Shown here: positions 15,037-23,018 of the stretch, in pieces
Numbering within the stretch: the first letter of the stretch is position 1
How the letters are laid out: every line of letters begins with the position of its first letter
NCBI GenBank assembly: GCA_025354065.1
Contig: JANXNM010000670.1
Coordinates: forward strand, 1 to 26,402
Direction of reading: 5' to 3'
DNA length: 26,402 nt
From: Synechococcales cyanobacterium 340R_concoct_173_sub
GTDB lineage: Bacteria; Cyanobacteriota; Cyanobacteriia; Leptolyngbyales; Leptolyngbyaceae
Position numbers and translations under genes: made by a program
The notes under the pieces: model-generated
Seen by the model: the letters and a program-made list of their open reading frames with translations, nothing else
Told to the model about the DNA's origin: nothing
Database searches by the model: none

Positions 15037-15264
15037 ATGAACCCTACTCCCATCAGCTTGCTTGTCGAACTTCCCGAAACCCTACATGGTTCGTTGGTTG
15101 GCTTTTTAGAAGGCCGTCCTGATTGGGACCAAGATCGCGTTTTTTCGGCAGCGATTTCATTATTTTTGCTCCAGAACCGAAGCCCTGAACAAGGCAACGA
15201 TCGTCAGACGGCACGCATTTATTTAGATTCGATTTTCCGTCGTCCGGCTGATGCAGCGTCTTGA
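15037..15264 (+). CDS. DUF2811 domain-containing protein
   Basis: This 75-residue protein contains ISLLVELPETLHGSLVGFLE, then RPDWDQDRVFSAAISLFLLQN (about residues 5-47). I recognise this as the cyanobacterial DUF2811 domain, a small conserved protein of unknown role. Its layout of a short strand followed by two helices recalls ribbon-helix-helix proteins, but DNA binding is not shown. A GTG 20 codons upstream gives a longer frame; I chose the ATG where the conserved domain begins, with AGG 11 bp before it. It is the first conserved gene to the right of the oriC candidate. Confidence 0.75.
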   Translation: MNPTPISLLVELPETLHGSLVGFLEGRPDWDQDRVFSAAISLFLLQNRSPEQGNDRQTARIYLDSIFRRPADAAS

Positions 15265-15479
15265 GAATTTTGGATTTGAGGTTGATTTTCTTTATGGGTT
15301 TCTACCACGACCTGTGAAGCATATGATCGACTTTGGGGTTGATTTGAGATTTGATTGGTTTTGTTTTGTTTGAGATAGTTTTAGATACTTTACATAGATC
15401 TTTTCTATGTTCAGTTTAGTTTCAATTGGTAATTGTTCAATCTTTCAATATTGTCCTTAACACCTGATGAGTTGCGGCT

Positions 15480-16271
15480 ATGGTGTATCCAATTTCTGCG
15501 ACAAAGCTGAATGCCTATCAGCGATGTTCCTATGCTTATTTTTTGAAGTACGAGAAGCGCGTTCCGGTTACTGAAGGGTTTGGGTCGGCGGTTTTGGGGA
15601 ATGCTTTGCATGATGCGTTGGCCCAATGTCATGGCGGCTGGACTCAAGGCGATCGGGTGCCAGATTGGGGCTGGATTAGTGATTGTTGGACTCAAGCAGC
15701 GACGACGCTGACCAATAAACAAGTGCGTGAAGGGCGATCGATTTTAGAGAACTATTATCAGAAGTTCATTGCGACTGAATCAGTGTTTCGCCAACCGTTG
15801 GCAATTGAAGGGAGAATTCAGGCGACACTTCAGTTTGAGAATTTAGAATTCTCGGTGACAGGGCGATACGATCGGATTGATCATCTAGAGGATGGTTTGG
15901 AATTAATTGATTACAAATCAACCCAAAATGTTAAATCTCCAAAGACTACTGAAATGGAGTTGCAGTTGGGTTTGTATGCTTTGGCATTAGAGCAAACCTA
16001 TGGTCAAAGTTTGAAGTATGTAAGTTTGCTTTTTTTACGATCGGGTGAGAAGGTGCGATATGCGGCGACCGATCGCCATAAGCGTCAGGTCAGGGGAGTG
16101 TTGAAAGATTTGGCTTGGCAAGTTCGACATGATGCAGTTTGGGATGCGAAACCAGGAAATCAATGTCAGGGTTGTTCCTATTCGCAATATTGCACAGCGG
16201 TGAACAAATCGGCCCAGCCAGAACCTCGGGGAACAAAAATACCAAGTCTTCAATTGGCGTTTAGTTTATGA
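15480..16271 (+). CDS. RecB/Cas4-like PD-(D/E)XK nuclease with Fe-S cysteines
   Basis: This 263-residue single-domain nuclease of the PDDEXK_1 family has His44 (GNALHDAL), Asp131 (GRYDRID), Asp144 with Lys146 (ELIDYKST) and the Gln162-x3-Tyr166 helix (QLGLY). This is the full RecB-type catalytic set. Cys16 (QRCSYAYFLKYEK) near the N-terminus and Cys229, Cys232 and Cys238 (CQGCSYSQYC) near the C-terminus match the four-cysteine iron-sulfur staple of Cas4, AddB and Dna2. It should cut single-stranded or end-processed DNA. No CRISPR array, cas gene or helicase lies in the window, so it is a stand-alone RecB-family exonuclease probably used in repair. The start gives MVYPISATKLNAYQRC, the normal N-terminus. 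Confidence 0.88.
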   Translation: MVYPISATKLNAYQRCSYAYFLKYEKRVPVTEGFGSAVLGNALHDALAQCHGGWTQGDRVPDWGWISDCWTQAATTLTNKQVREGRSILENYYQKFIATESVFRQPLAIEGRIQATLQFENLEFSVTGRYDRIDHLEDGLELIDYKSTQNVKSPKTTEMELQLGLYALALEQTYGQSLKYVSLLFLRSGEKVRYAATDRHKRQVRGVLKDLAWQVRHDAVWDAKPGNQCQGCSYSQYCTAVNKSAQPEPRGTKIPSLQLAFSL

Positions 16272-16291
16272 CTTTGAGAAGTGGAGATTCA

Positions 16292-16321
16292 ATCCGATCG
16301 ACTTTTGATTCGCGATCGGAT
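16292..16321. terminator. Hairpin between convergent nuclease and pseudokinase genes
   Basis: ATCCGATCG and CGATCGGAT make a perfect 9-bp stem with a 12-nt loop, 20 bp after the nuclease stop. No T-run follows, so factor-independent termination is uncertain. Confidence 0.45.
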
Positions 16322-16368
16322 CTATGCAAATTCCTCTAGATCGTTAAATAATGACTTTTGAATTACCA

Positions 16369-18000
16369 TTATGTTTTTTGATTTTTAATCACTTCACGGG
16401 CGATCGCATACCAAACCTGACCCAATTGACGCGGATTCAACGGCTGACCTTTAAGAGATGGAAACTTCTCAAAAAATTGCTGATCGGTTTGACTCTCAAT
16501 CTGTTTTGAAAAATTTGGCTTGGGTGGCGTATTTTTGGCCGAGAGCCACGAATCAAAATCCGATCGCCGATAATTCCCCAAGCCTTGCCTCACGTCTGGA
16601 GTCATAGGTTCGAGGACTTTGAGTAAATTGCTACTGGTCTCTTTCCAACGAGAATCATCAATGGCGATCGATTCATCTTTCAATAATTCTGCTGTTGTTC
16701 CCACAAACCAAGCTTCAGAAAGTTGTAACGATCGTAATTGGGTTTGAAGCTCAGGTGGGAGTTCAGAAGATTGGGGTGTAGTTGTAAGTGGGAATCTGGC
16801 GGCAGAACCTGATGGGATAGAGTTCGGGACGGCATTTGGGCTAGAACTTGAGTCGGCATTCGGGACGATCGTGGATTGTGATTGGGTCGATAATAATCTA
16901 TGGGCTAACCGATAGGCAAACACCATTGATAATCCAAATATCACAAGTCCCATTCCCCACAAAATCGGGTCTTGTCTAAAGGACGGCATAGATGATTTTC
17001 GATTGGGCTGTGACGATCGGCGACGAAGAGATGATTTTAGTGGTTGCGATCGAATTGATTGTTCTGCGGGTTGTCGTTGTTTTGATGGCTTTGAAGACTT
17101 TAACGAGTTGGGTGCCGATCGAGATGGCGAGCCTAGTATCGAAGTGGGGGTTGATGAGGAAAAATGAGCTGGTATGGCAGGAGCCACAATGGATTTTGAC
17201 CGTGTATTTTTAGTTTTTTTAGAGAGTTCAGATTGTGGCGGGGTCTCTAATAGCGGTCTGAGGCGTTGAGCCAGTTGAAGACTCAACCTATTCCAGCTTG
17301 GGTCGCCCAACAATATCAAAACCGTTTCTGCCAAATTGACCCAATCGGCCTGAATCGGACAATCATGAACCGATCGAACATAGTCTAACGGATGAATTGA
17401 TTGCACCTGAGCCTCTTGCAATACCGATCGTAAATTCCCAAATTGCATTAATCCGGGCTTTTGAGTCGCCATTTGCCACACAATGGAATTAGGTGAAAGA
17501 TTTCCGTGGGACAATCCTTGGCGATGCAATGCGCTCAACAATAGCTCTAACGCATCCAACAATTCCCAGGCTTCAGGCTCCGAAAGTACGGCATCTCCCT
17601 CGCCCGACAAGGCCCGATCTTCTAAAACTTGTGCATAGGAAAAATGGTCCCCATAGCGCTGCGAAATCCAAACCCGATCGTTATCTAACAAAACGTCGCC
17701 ATAGTCGGGAAGGTCGGTTTGGAATTGAGCACTGTGAATTGAAAAATGGTGAAAGCCTTGCTGGAGTTGGGTGAGTTCGGTGGTGAGTTGGCATTTTAGG
17801 AGGGATGGATAAGATGTGGAGTTTGGTAGGGTGCATTCTTCCAAAAAACAGGTGAGGGGGTGAGTAGTGGTTGCGAGTTTCGATCGGGAGGGTTGACGAT
17901 CGACCACTGAATATAGCCAACCAAACTCTAAGGGACGCACTACCCTTAGGACATAGTAGCGATCCTGAATCACAGTTCCGGGAACGATCGGTACAGTCAT
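16369..18000 (-). CDS. Membrane protein with kinase-like (pseudokinase) domain
   Basis: This 543-residue protein has a protein-kinase fold in its N-terminal part (about residues 10-250). The catalytic motifs are degenerate: HRDLKPEN is SHGNLSPNS (165-172), DFG is MQFGN (185-189), and no clear VAIK lysine is seen. The structural Asp before helix F (ADWVNLA, about 219) remains. A Ser/Arg/Lys-rich linker (255-340) leads to one transmembrane helix (about 346-366). A Ser/Pro-rich stretch and a C-terminal globular part (about 410-540) with no recognised family follow. I infer a non-catalytic membrane-bound scaffold or sensor related to cyanobacterial Ser/Thr kinases. It is the only minus-strand gene right of the oriC candidate. 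No Shine-Dalgarno is visible. Confidence 0.8.
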   Translation of the reverse strand: MTVPIVPGTVIQDRYYVLRVVRPLEFGWLYSVVDRQPSRSKLATTTHPLTCFLEECTLPNSTSYPSLLKCQLTTELTQLQQGFHHFSIHSAQFQTDLPDYGDVLLDNDRVWISQRYGDHFSYAQVLEDRALSGEGDAVLSEPEAWELLDALELLLSALHRQGLSHGNLSPNSIVWQMATQKPGLMQFGNLRSVLQEAQVQSIHPLDYVRSVHDCPIQADWVNLAETVLILLGDPSWNRLSLQLAQRLRPLLETPPQSELSKKTKNTRSKSIVAPAIPAHFSSSTPTSILGSPSRSAPNSLKSSKPSKQRQPAEQSIRSQPLKSSLRRRSSQPNRKSSMPSFRQDPILWGMGLVIFGLSMVFAYRLAHRLLSTQSQSTIVPNADSSSSPNAVPNSIPSGSAARFPLTTTPQSSELPPELQTQLRSLQLSEAWFVGTTAELLKDESIAIDDSRWKETSSNLLKVLEPMTPDVRQGLGNYRRSDFDSWLSAKNTPPKPNFSKQIESQTDQQFFEKFPSLKGQPLNPRQLGQVWYAIAREVIKNQKT

Positions 18001-18017
18001 TACAGTACAATAATAAG

Positions 18018-18035
18018 TATATTAGTACTAATATA
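18018..18035 (-). promoter_or_regulatory. Perfect 18-bp palindrome upstream of the pseudokinase gene
   Basis: TATATTAGTACTAATATA is a perfect palindrome with no spacer, 17 bp before the pseudokinase ATG. It overlaps the likely promoter, since TATACT/TATTAT-like -10 sequences lie in the same stretch. A dimeric repressor site is the simplest reading; this is an inference. Confidence 0.5.
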
Positions 18036-18253
18036 GCAGTTAATTTGCATTTTTAAAATTAAGAACGATCGGCTAACAGGCTGACCATACGGCTAAGAAT
18101 GAGAACTTAATATCCAACGGAATGCATAAATAAGTTCACGTCAAAGAAAAAAAGATGGTTGCACAATTGAAGTCTAACCGTACTTTTACGGATGCGGATT
18201 AGTGGTAACTCTAGGCTCATGCTGCTCGTTCGTTTGGGATTGGCTCGTAAATT

Positions 18254-19102
18254 ATGTCTTTTTTAATTCGGTTAGTGTTGGGCGCGGTGTTCGTGATTGG
18301 CGGGCTGTTTAGCTATTACGGGCAAACAGATATAAATCCAGTGACGGGTGAAAAACAGCAGATTCAGATTTCTCCGCGTCAAGAAATAGTCTTGGGACTG
18401 CAAAGTCGTCAAAAAATGGCGGCGCAGTACGGTGGACTTTATCAAAATGAAGCAATTCAAGGCTATGTCAACAGCGTAGGCGATCGGTTGGTTAAAAATT
18501 CAACGGCTCAAAAATCATCCTATCCCTTCGAGTTCCATCTACTCAAAGACCCAAAAACAATTAATGCCTTTGCGTTACCCGGTGGTCAGGTGTTTGTCAC
18601 CGCTGCATTACTAAGCCGAATGAGTTCTGAAGCTCAGCTTGCAGCAGTACTTGGCCATGAAATTGGTCATGTGGTAGGGCGACATGGGGCCGAGCATTTG
18701 GCAAAACAAAATTTGGGTTCGTCGCTAGTTAATGCTGTGGGAATTGTTTCTAGTGGTGGAAATGATGGTGGACAGGGGGCGGCGGCGATCGCGGGAGCGG
18801 TCAACCGTCTCGTCGATTTGCGTTATGGTCGCAAGGATGAATCGGAAAGCGATCGGTTGGGACTAGAGTTCATGACGCAGGCGGGCTATAGTCCTGTTGG
18901 CATTTTGCAGGTGATGAAAATCTTGGCGGCAGCGAGCAGTGGCAGTCGGCAACCTGAATTTTTGACAAGCCATCCCGATCCCGGCAATCGCTTTGAGACG
19001 TTGAACGCCTTGATTGGTAAGACGTATCCCAACGGTGTTCCCAAGACATTAGATGAGGGGCGCGATCGATTTGCCCAGTATGTGCGGATCTCAGGCTCTT
19101 AA
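18254..19102 (+). CDS. M48 family zinc metalloprotease
   Basis: This 282-residue membrane or periplasmic metalloprotease has an N-terminal hydrophobic anchor or signal (residues 4-21, LIRLVLGAVFVIGGLFSYYG). The M48 zinc motif HEIGH is at 135-139, a second His pair lies in RHGAEH (143-148), and the downstream Glu ligand is in DESESD (195-200). INAFALPGGQVFVTAALL is the usual M48 strand and loop. The protein resembles the soluble BepA/LoiP group, which removes misfolded outer-membrane proteins, but it lacks the TPR domain of BepA. It is followed 42 bp later by the DUF456 gene on the same strand. Substrate is unknown. Confidence 0.9.
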   Translation: MSFLIRLVLGAVFVIGGLFSYYGQTDINPVTGEKQQIQISPRQEIVLGLQSRQKMAAQYGGLYQNEAIQGYVNSVGDRLVKNSTAQKSSYPFEFHLLKDPKTINAFALPGGQVFVTAALLSRMSSEAQLAAVLGHEIGHVVGRHGAEHLAKQNLGSSLVNAVGIVSSGGNDGGQGAAAIAGAVNRLVDLRYGRKDESESDRLGLEFMTQAGYSPVGILQVMKILAAASSGSRQPEFLTSHPDPGNRFETLNALIGKTYPNGVPKTLDEGRDRFAQYVRISGS

Positions 19103-19144
19103 ATCAGAAGAATTTTAGTTTTTAGTTTCTTAGAGGGCTTTGTC

Positions 19145-19684
19145 ATGGGAATGTTGGCGCTGTATGGGATTTTGGTGGTGGTGATGTTGGTTGGGGTAGT
19201 GGGGGCAGTAGTGCCAGGATTGCCGGGTCCTAGCTTGATTTTGGCGGCGATTTTGGTGTGGTGTTTTGTCACTCAGTTTGCGATCGCATTGCTGCCACTT
19301 TCTTTGATTTTTTTGGCCTTGATTCTGAGTGCAGCGGTGGAATGGCTCGGTGGCTATTTAGGCGCAAAGCAGGTGGGGGCGAGTGCTTGGAGTCAGTGGG
19401 GCATGATGGGCGGGATGGCCATGGGGTTCTTTGGCTTTTTGCCTGCGCTGCCGATCGGTGGCCCGATTGTGGGAATTTTGGCGGGCGGGTTGTTTGGCGG
19501 GTTTGCAGGGGAGTTTTTATATCGGCGCGATTTGCCTGTTGGTCCTCGACTCAAGATAGCGGGGAAGGTCTGCCTTGCGATCGGATTGGGTTCGGTGATT
19601 GGAAATTTGATTGAAATGGTGTTGGCGATCGTTGCTGTGGGTATATTTCTGTGGAACACTTGGCCAGCGATGCTATGGGGCTAG
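19145..19684 (+). CDS. DUF456 family membrane protein
   Basis: This 179-residue, very hydrophobic protein with about five transmembrane segments has the DUF456 pattern. It shows VGVVGAVVPGLPGPSLILAA near the N-terminus, a Gly/Ala-rich EWLGGYLGAKQVGASAW segment at about 66-82, and the repeated glycine helices GGPIVGILAGGLFGGFAGEFL (about 104-124). The role of DUF456 proteins is unknown. It is probably cotranscribed with the M48 protease, which is a suggestive but unproven partner. The start MGMLALYG has GAGGG in front. Confidence 0.85.
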   Translation: MGMLALYGILVVVMLVGVVGAVVPGLPGPSLILAAILVWCFVTQFAIALLPLSLIFLALILSAAVEWLGGYLGAKQVGASAWSQWGMMGGMAMGFFGFLPALPIGGPIVGILAGGLFGGFAGEFLYRRDLPVGPRLKIAGKVCLAIGLGSVIGNLIEMVLAIVAVGIFLWNTWPAMLWG

Positions 19685-20075
19685 GTAGCGTGGGGCTAGG
19701 CATTAGACCGAACTAATACTATTGTTCAAACTGAATTTCAAACTGAATTTCAAAAAAAGTCGTGCGTTCTTTGAAATTCTATGTACTATCGCTTATGGGG
19801 CACTATTTTCGTTTATACGTTAACTCAAATAATTATGTTTGAGCTTTAAAATTAAGAAGCAAAAAGAGGAGAGGTTCAGGGTTTTTATCGTGAATTGACT
19901 GTTTTGAATAAAAACATTTATCCATTTTTGAATCCGTTGTGTACTATTCAGTAGCGTTGTCTCGATTCTGTCGAAAAAGTTAGCTCTGAACTGGAGAAGA
20001 TTCTCCGACTTAGTGATGGCCGATGTTCGCTTGTTTTGCTGGGTTTAACCTAATTCATCTTGGATTATCAGTGCT
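19685..20075. other. Gene-free region upstream of pilM
   Basis: This 391-bp gap holds two short direct repeats: TGGGGCTAGG at 19676 and 19691, and CAAACTGAATTT twice in tandem at 19727-19750. It also holds a GGAGAA/TTCTCC hairpin at 19993-20006, 70 bp before pilM. The promoter of the pil operon should lie here, but I see no clear -35/-10 pair and no gene. Confidence 0.5.
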
Positions 20076-21173
20076 GTGGTTAGTTTAAAAGGTTTACTTT
20101 CAAAAGGATCTAAGGGGGTTGGCATTGAGCTGTCCCCCGATCGGATTAACATCGCCCAACTTAGCTCAAAGGGTGGGAAAAAACGGCTTGTTAAGTATGC
20201 AACCGTTCCCGTTCCTGAAGGCGTTTTTCAAGAAGGGAAGATCGTTGATCAATCTGCGATGGCGGAGCTTATTCAAACTGCACTTGCTGAGAATAAAATC
20301 AAGGCAAAACAAGCAGCGACGGCAATTCATGGCGGTCGAGATACGGTTACTCGGATAATTCCAGTTCCATCAGAGTTGGACGATCGAGAACTTCGCGATA
20401 TGGTTTTAAACCAAGAAGCGGGTCTCTATTTGCCTTTCCCACGGGAAGAAGCGGATGTAGATTATCAGAAACTCGGGCTGTTTGTTGACGAAGATGGTAT
20501 TGAAAAAGTGCAAGTTCTTCTCGTCGCAACGCGTCGCGAGGTGACTGATTCTTATATCCAAACTTTCCAGCAGGCGGGCTTGACATTGGATGTTTTGGAA
20601 ATTAGTAGTTTTGCCCTGATTCGGACGATTCGCGAACAGCTTCGGCAGTTTGGATCTCAAGAAGCGGTGGTGATTGTGGACATTGAATTTGAGAGTACGG
20701 AAATCTCCATTACGGTAGACGGCGTGCCTCAATTCTCTCGGACTGTACCCATTGGGACATTCCAGATTCAAAGCGCACTATCGAGAGCCATGAATCTTCC
20801 AGCATCGCGCAGCATTGATTTGTTACAGGGCATGACAATTCCGCTAAATGTGGATGCGTCCGGTCGGCCTAGCGGTGGAAATCCTGGAACTGCCGCCATG
20901 TTGCGAATTTTGGGAGAGCTGTCTGATGAACTGCGACGATCAATAGATTTCTACACTAACCAAGGCGAAAATCTCGAAGTTGCGCAGCTATTACTAGCAG
21001 GTCCAGGGGCCGCTATTGGTCAAATTGATGAGTTCTTTACCCAACGATTGAGCTTACCCTGTAGCCTCATTGACCCGGTGGAAATACTCTCATTAGAGAC
21101 GACAACCGACCTTCCCGCAAGCCTCCGACCGGGGCTGGGCGTGGTTTTAGGGTTGGGTTTACGGGAGGCATAA
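20076..21173 (+). CDS. pilM: Type IV pilus assembly protein PilM
   Basis: PilM is a cytoplasmic actin-like ATP-binding protein that docks to the inner-membrane PilN and links the pilus motor to the alignment complex. The 365-residue product shows the first phosphate-binding element (VGIELSPDRINIAQL, residues 15-29). It also has the family regions PVPSELDDRELRDMVLNQEAGLYLPFP (about 96-122) and VVIVDIEFESTEISI (the second phosphate loop region), and the C-terminal LLLAGPGAAIG with the closing LGVVLGLGLRE. Translation starts at GTG; the SLKGLLSK N-terminus fits cyanobacterial PilM. It opens the pilMNOQ operon and its stop overlaps the pilN start (TAATG). Confidence 0.93.
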   Translation: MVSLKGLLSKGSKGVGIELSPDRINIAQLSSKGGKKRLVKYATVPVPEGVFQEGKIVDQSAMAELIQTALAENKIKAKQAATAIHGGRDTVTRIIPVPSELDDRELRDMVLNQEAGLYLPFPREEADVDYQKLGLFVDEDGIEKVQVLLVATRREVTDSYIQTFQQAGLTLDVLEISSFALIRTIREQLRQFGSQEAVVIVDIEFESTEISITVDGVPQFSRTVPIGTFQIQSALSRAMNLPASRSIDLLQGMTIPLNVDASGRPSGGNPGTAAMLRILGELSDELRRSIDFYTNQGENLEVAQLLLAGPGAAIGQIDEFFTQRLSLPCSLIDPVEILSLETTTDLPASLRPGLGVVLGLGLREA

Positions 21174-22006
21174 TGTTTAATCTCGATATTAATTTTCTGA
21201 ACGATCGTCCTGACCTGAAACCCGGTGCGATTTCTTCGCGGGGCGGGGCCGCCCGACGACCGAGTGGTGCTGCTGAAAGTCTAGTTCCGCTCTATGCCGG
21301 AATTGCGACGGCCTTGACTCTGCTTGGATTAACGGGCGGAGCGCTAGCGTATTACACCTGGCAAAAAAACGAGTTGACTACAAGGGAAACCGAACTAGAC
21401 TCCAAGCTTGGGGCGATCGCCTCTAAGCAAAAAGAGCTAGATGCGGCGAATAAAAAGGTGGCGGATGCGAAAGGTGAAATCAAAGCCCTCGCTACCGTAT
21501 TTGACCAAATCAAGTCTTGGTCCGCAATGTCACAAGATCTGCGGGAACGTCTTCCACCAGGGGTTCAAATTGCCTCAATTGTTCAAGCTTCGATCGCGGG
21601 TGGTACGCCCGTTGCAGGTACGAACCCAGTCTATTCACCGAATGTCACCATTAAGGGTGAAGCCAATGATTTTGATAAGGTAAATGATTTTTTAGCCATT
21701 TTGAAGAAGTCAAACTTCCTCAAGCCAGATGATACCAAAATCATAGAAACCACCCGTTTGCCTTCCAAACCTTTACCTGCAATTTCGCTTCCGAGAGCAG
21801 TTGAGCTACCCGTGAAGCCGGGACAAGAAAAACCAAAAGATACAAACAATCAGGCCATTAAACTGCCTGGAAGGATTACGTTCACGGTGCAAAGTAAGAT
21901 GTCGGAAACTCCCGCATCTGAGATGGAACGTGAACTCGATCTTAAAAATGCAGTGGGCCTAGTCACCCGCCTTAAAGCCCTCAAAAATAAGGGAGTAAAA
22001 CCATGA
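21173..22006 (+). CDS. pilN: Type IV pilus assembly protein PilN
   Basis: This 277-residue inner-membrane protein has the short N-terminal PilM-binding motif (INFLNDRP, residues 7-14, equivalent to INLLP). One transmembrane helix follows (about 40-61, VPLYAGIATALTLLGLTGGA), then a coiled coil (about 65-105) and a periplasmic ferredoxin-like fold. With PilO it forms the ring that connects PilM to the secretin. The ATG overlaps the pilM stop by one base and GGGAGG precedes it. The end overlaps pilO by 4 bp (ATGA). Confidence 0.9.
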   Translation: MFNLDINFLNDRPDLKPGAISSRGGAARRPSGAAESLVPLYAGIATALTLLGLTGGALAYYTWQKNELTTRETELDSKLGAIASKQKELDAANKKVADAKGEIKALATVFDQIKSWSAMSQDLRERLPPGVQIASIVQASIAGGTPVAGTNPVYSPNVTIKGEANDFDKVNDFLAILKKSNFLKPDDTKIIETTRLPSKPLPAISLPRAVELPVKPGQEKPKDTNNQAIKLPGRITFTVQSKMSETPASEMERELDLKNAVGLVTRLKALKNKGVKP

Positions 22007-22950
22007 GCATGAGTGGAGATTTTATTCCGCCTGATGCGGATTTTAATAATGAACCGAATTACCCCAGTGCTTTTGGCATTACTTTTACGCCCATTATTAG
22101 CGGCATTTGCTTGGGAGTATTAGGGATTGGGTTGGCGGCCTTTGGCTGGATGACGTTTGTTGAGCCATTGCGGTTGGAAACTGAAGTGTTGGATGCCAAG
22201 GTGAAGCAAAAAGAGAGCCAACTTGGTGATTCACAAAAGATTGAGGCGAACCTGAAAAAGGCGAGAATCGATTTAGTCGAGGTCCAGCAACAGCGACAGC
22301 AGGTCTTGTCATTGTTTGCTCAGCAAAAAAATATGGATACGCTCCTTTTCGATCTTAATCAATTGATCAAGCGTAATAACAGCGGCCTCTTGGATAGAAA
22401 AGTGGCGAAACTAGCGAGCTGTCCCGATTGGGTCAAGGAACAATTCACCACAACTCCCGATGGACAGCGGTTTGAAGAGACGATCGGGCCATTAAGTGTT
22501 GAAGCAAAATTGCGGAGTTATAAGCCATCAGTTCCGGTAGCAGCGGCAGCAACAGCGACAACTGTACCTAATGTGGTGACAGATGGCTCATTGGGACTTG
22601 AACTCAATAATAAATTAAAGCGGGATACGGTTGATGTTGAGTTTGAGGGCAACTTCAATCAAACTCAACAAATTTTCCGCGCCATTGAGCGTTTGCAGCC
22701 GTTGTTGGTATTGCGCGATATGAATATTGCGGTAGACCGTCAAGGTGGATCGCCGATTTTGTATGAAATCAATTCAAATTCGCCCGTTCCAGAAGCGTTA
22801 CGGAACTGTCAGCCTGACACTGTTTTGAAAACGTCTTTCAAGATGGATGCCTTGATTCCTGTTAGCCCGGAAGAAGCAAAGTTGCTAGTTCCAAGTCCGA
22901 CAGCGAGTCCGGGTGCAACTCCAAGTCCGTCTACGCCACCTAAGAAATAG
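22003..22950 (+). CDS. pilO: Type IV pilus assembly protein PilO
   Basis: This 315-residue protein has one N-terminal transmembrane helix (about 24-52, FGITFTPIISGICLGVLGIG). A heptad-rich coiled coil (about 55-105) and a periplasmic domain with the FEGNFNQTQQIFRAIERLQPLL segment typical of PilO follow. The Pro/Ser/Thr tail (residues 295-315) is low in complexity. PilO dimerises with PilN in the alignment complex. No pilP gene follows; the operon continues to pilQ after 68 bp, as in other cyanobacteria. Confidence 0.88.
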   Translation: MSMSGDFIPPDADFNNEPNYPSAFGITFTPIISGICLGVLGIGLAAFGWMTFVEPLRLETEVLDAKVKQKESQLGDSQKIEANLKKARIDLVEVQQQRQQVLSLFAQQKNMDTLLFDLNQLIKRNNSGLLDRKVAKLASCPDWVKEQFTTTPDGQRFEETIGPLSVEAKLRSYKPSVPVAAAATATTVPNVVTDGSLGLELNNKLKRDTVDVEFEGNFNQTQQIFRAIERLQPLLVLRDMNIAVDRQGGSPILYEINSNSPVPEALRNCQPDTVLKTSFKMDALIPVSPEEAKLLVPSPTASPGATPSPSTPPKK

Positions 22951-23018
22951 GGTTCGCGTTCATTCATCCATAGTCTGATTTTTTGAGTTTGAGTTTTTGA
23001 TTTCTTAGGAGCGTCCCC

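Noticed and set aside
19258..19614. 118-codon plus-strand frame inside the DUF456 gene
   Set aside because: It is an out-of-frame shadow; the other frame gives a clear DUF456 membrane protein.
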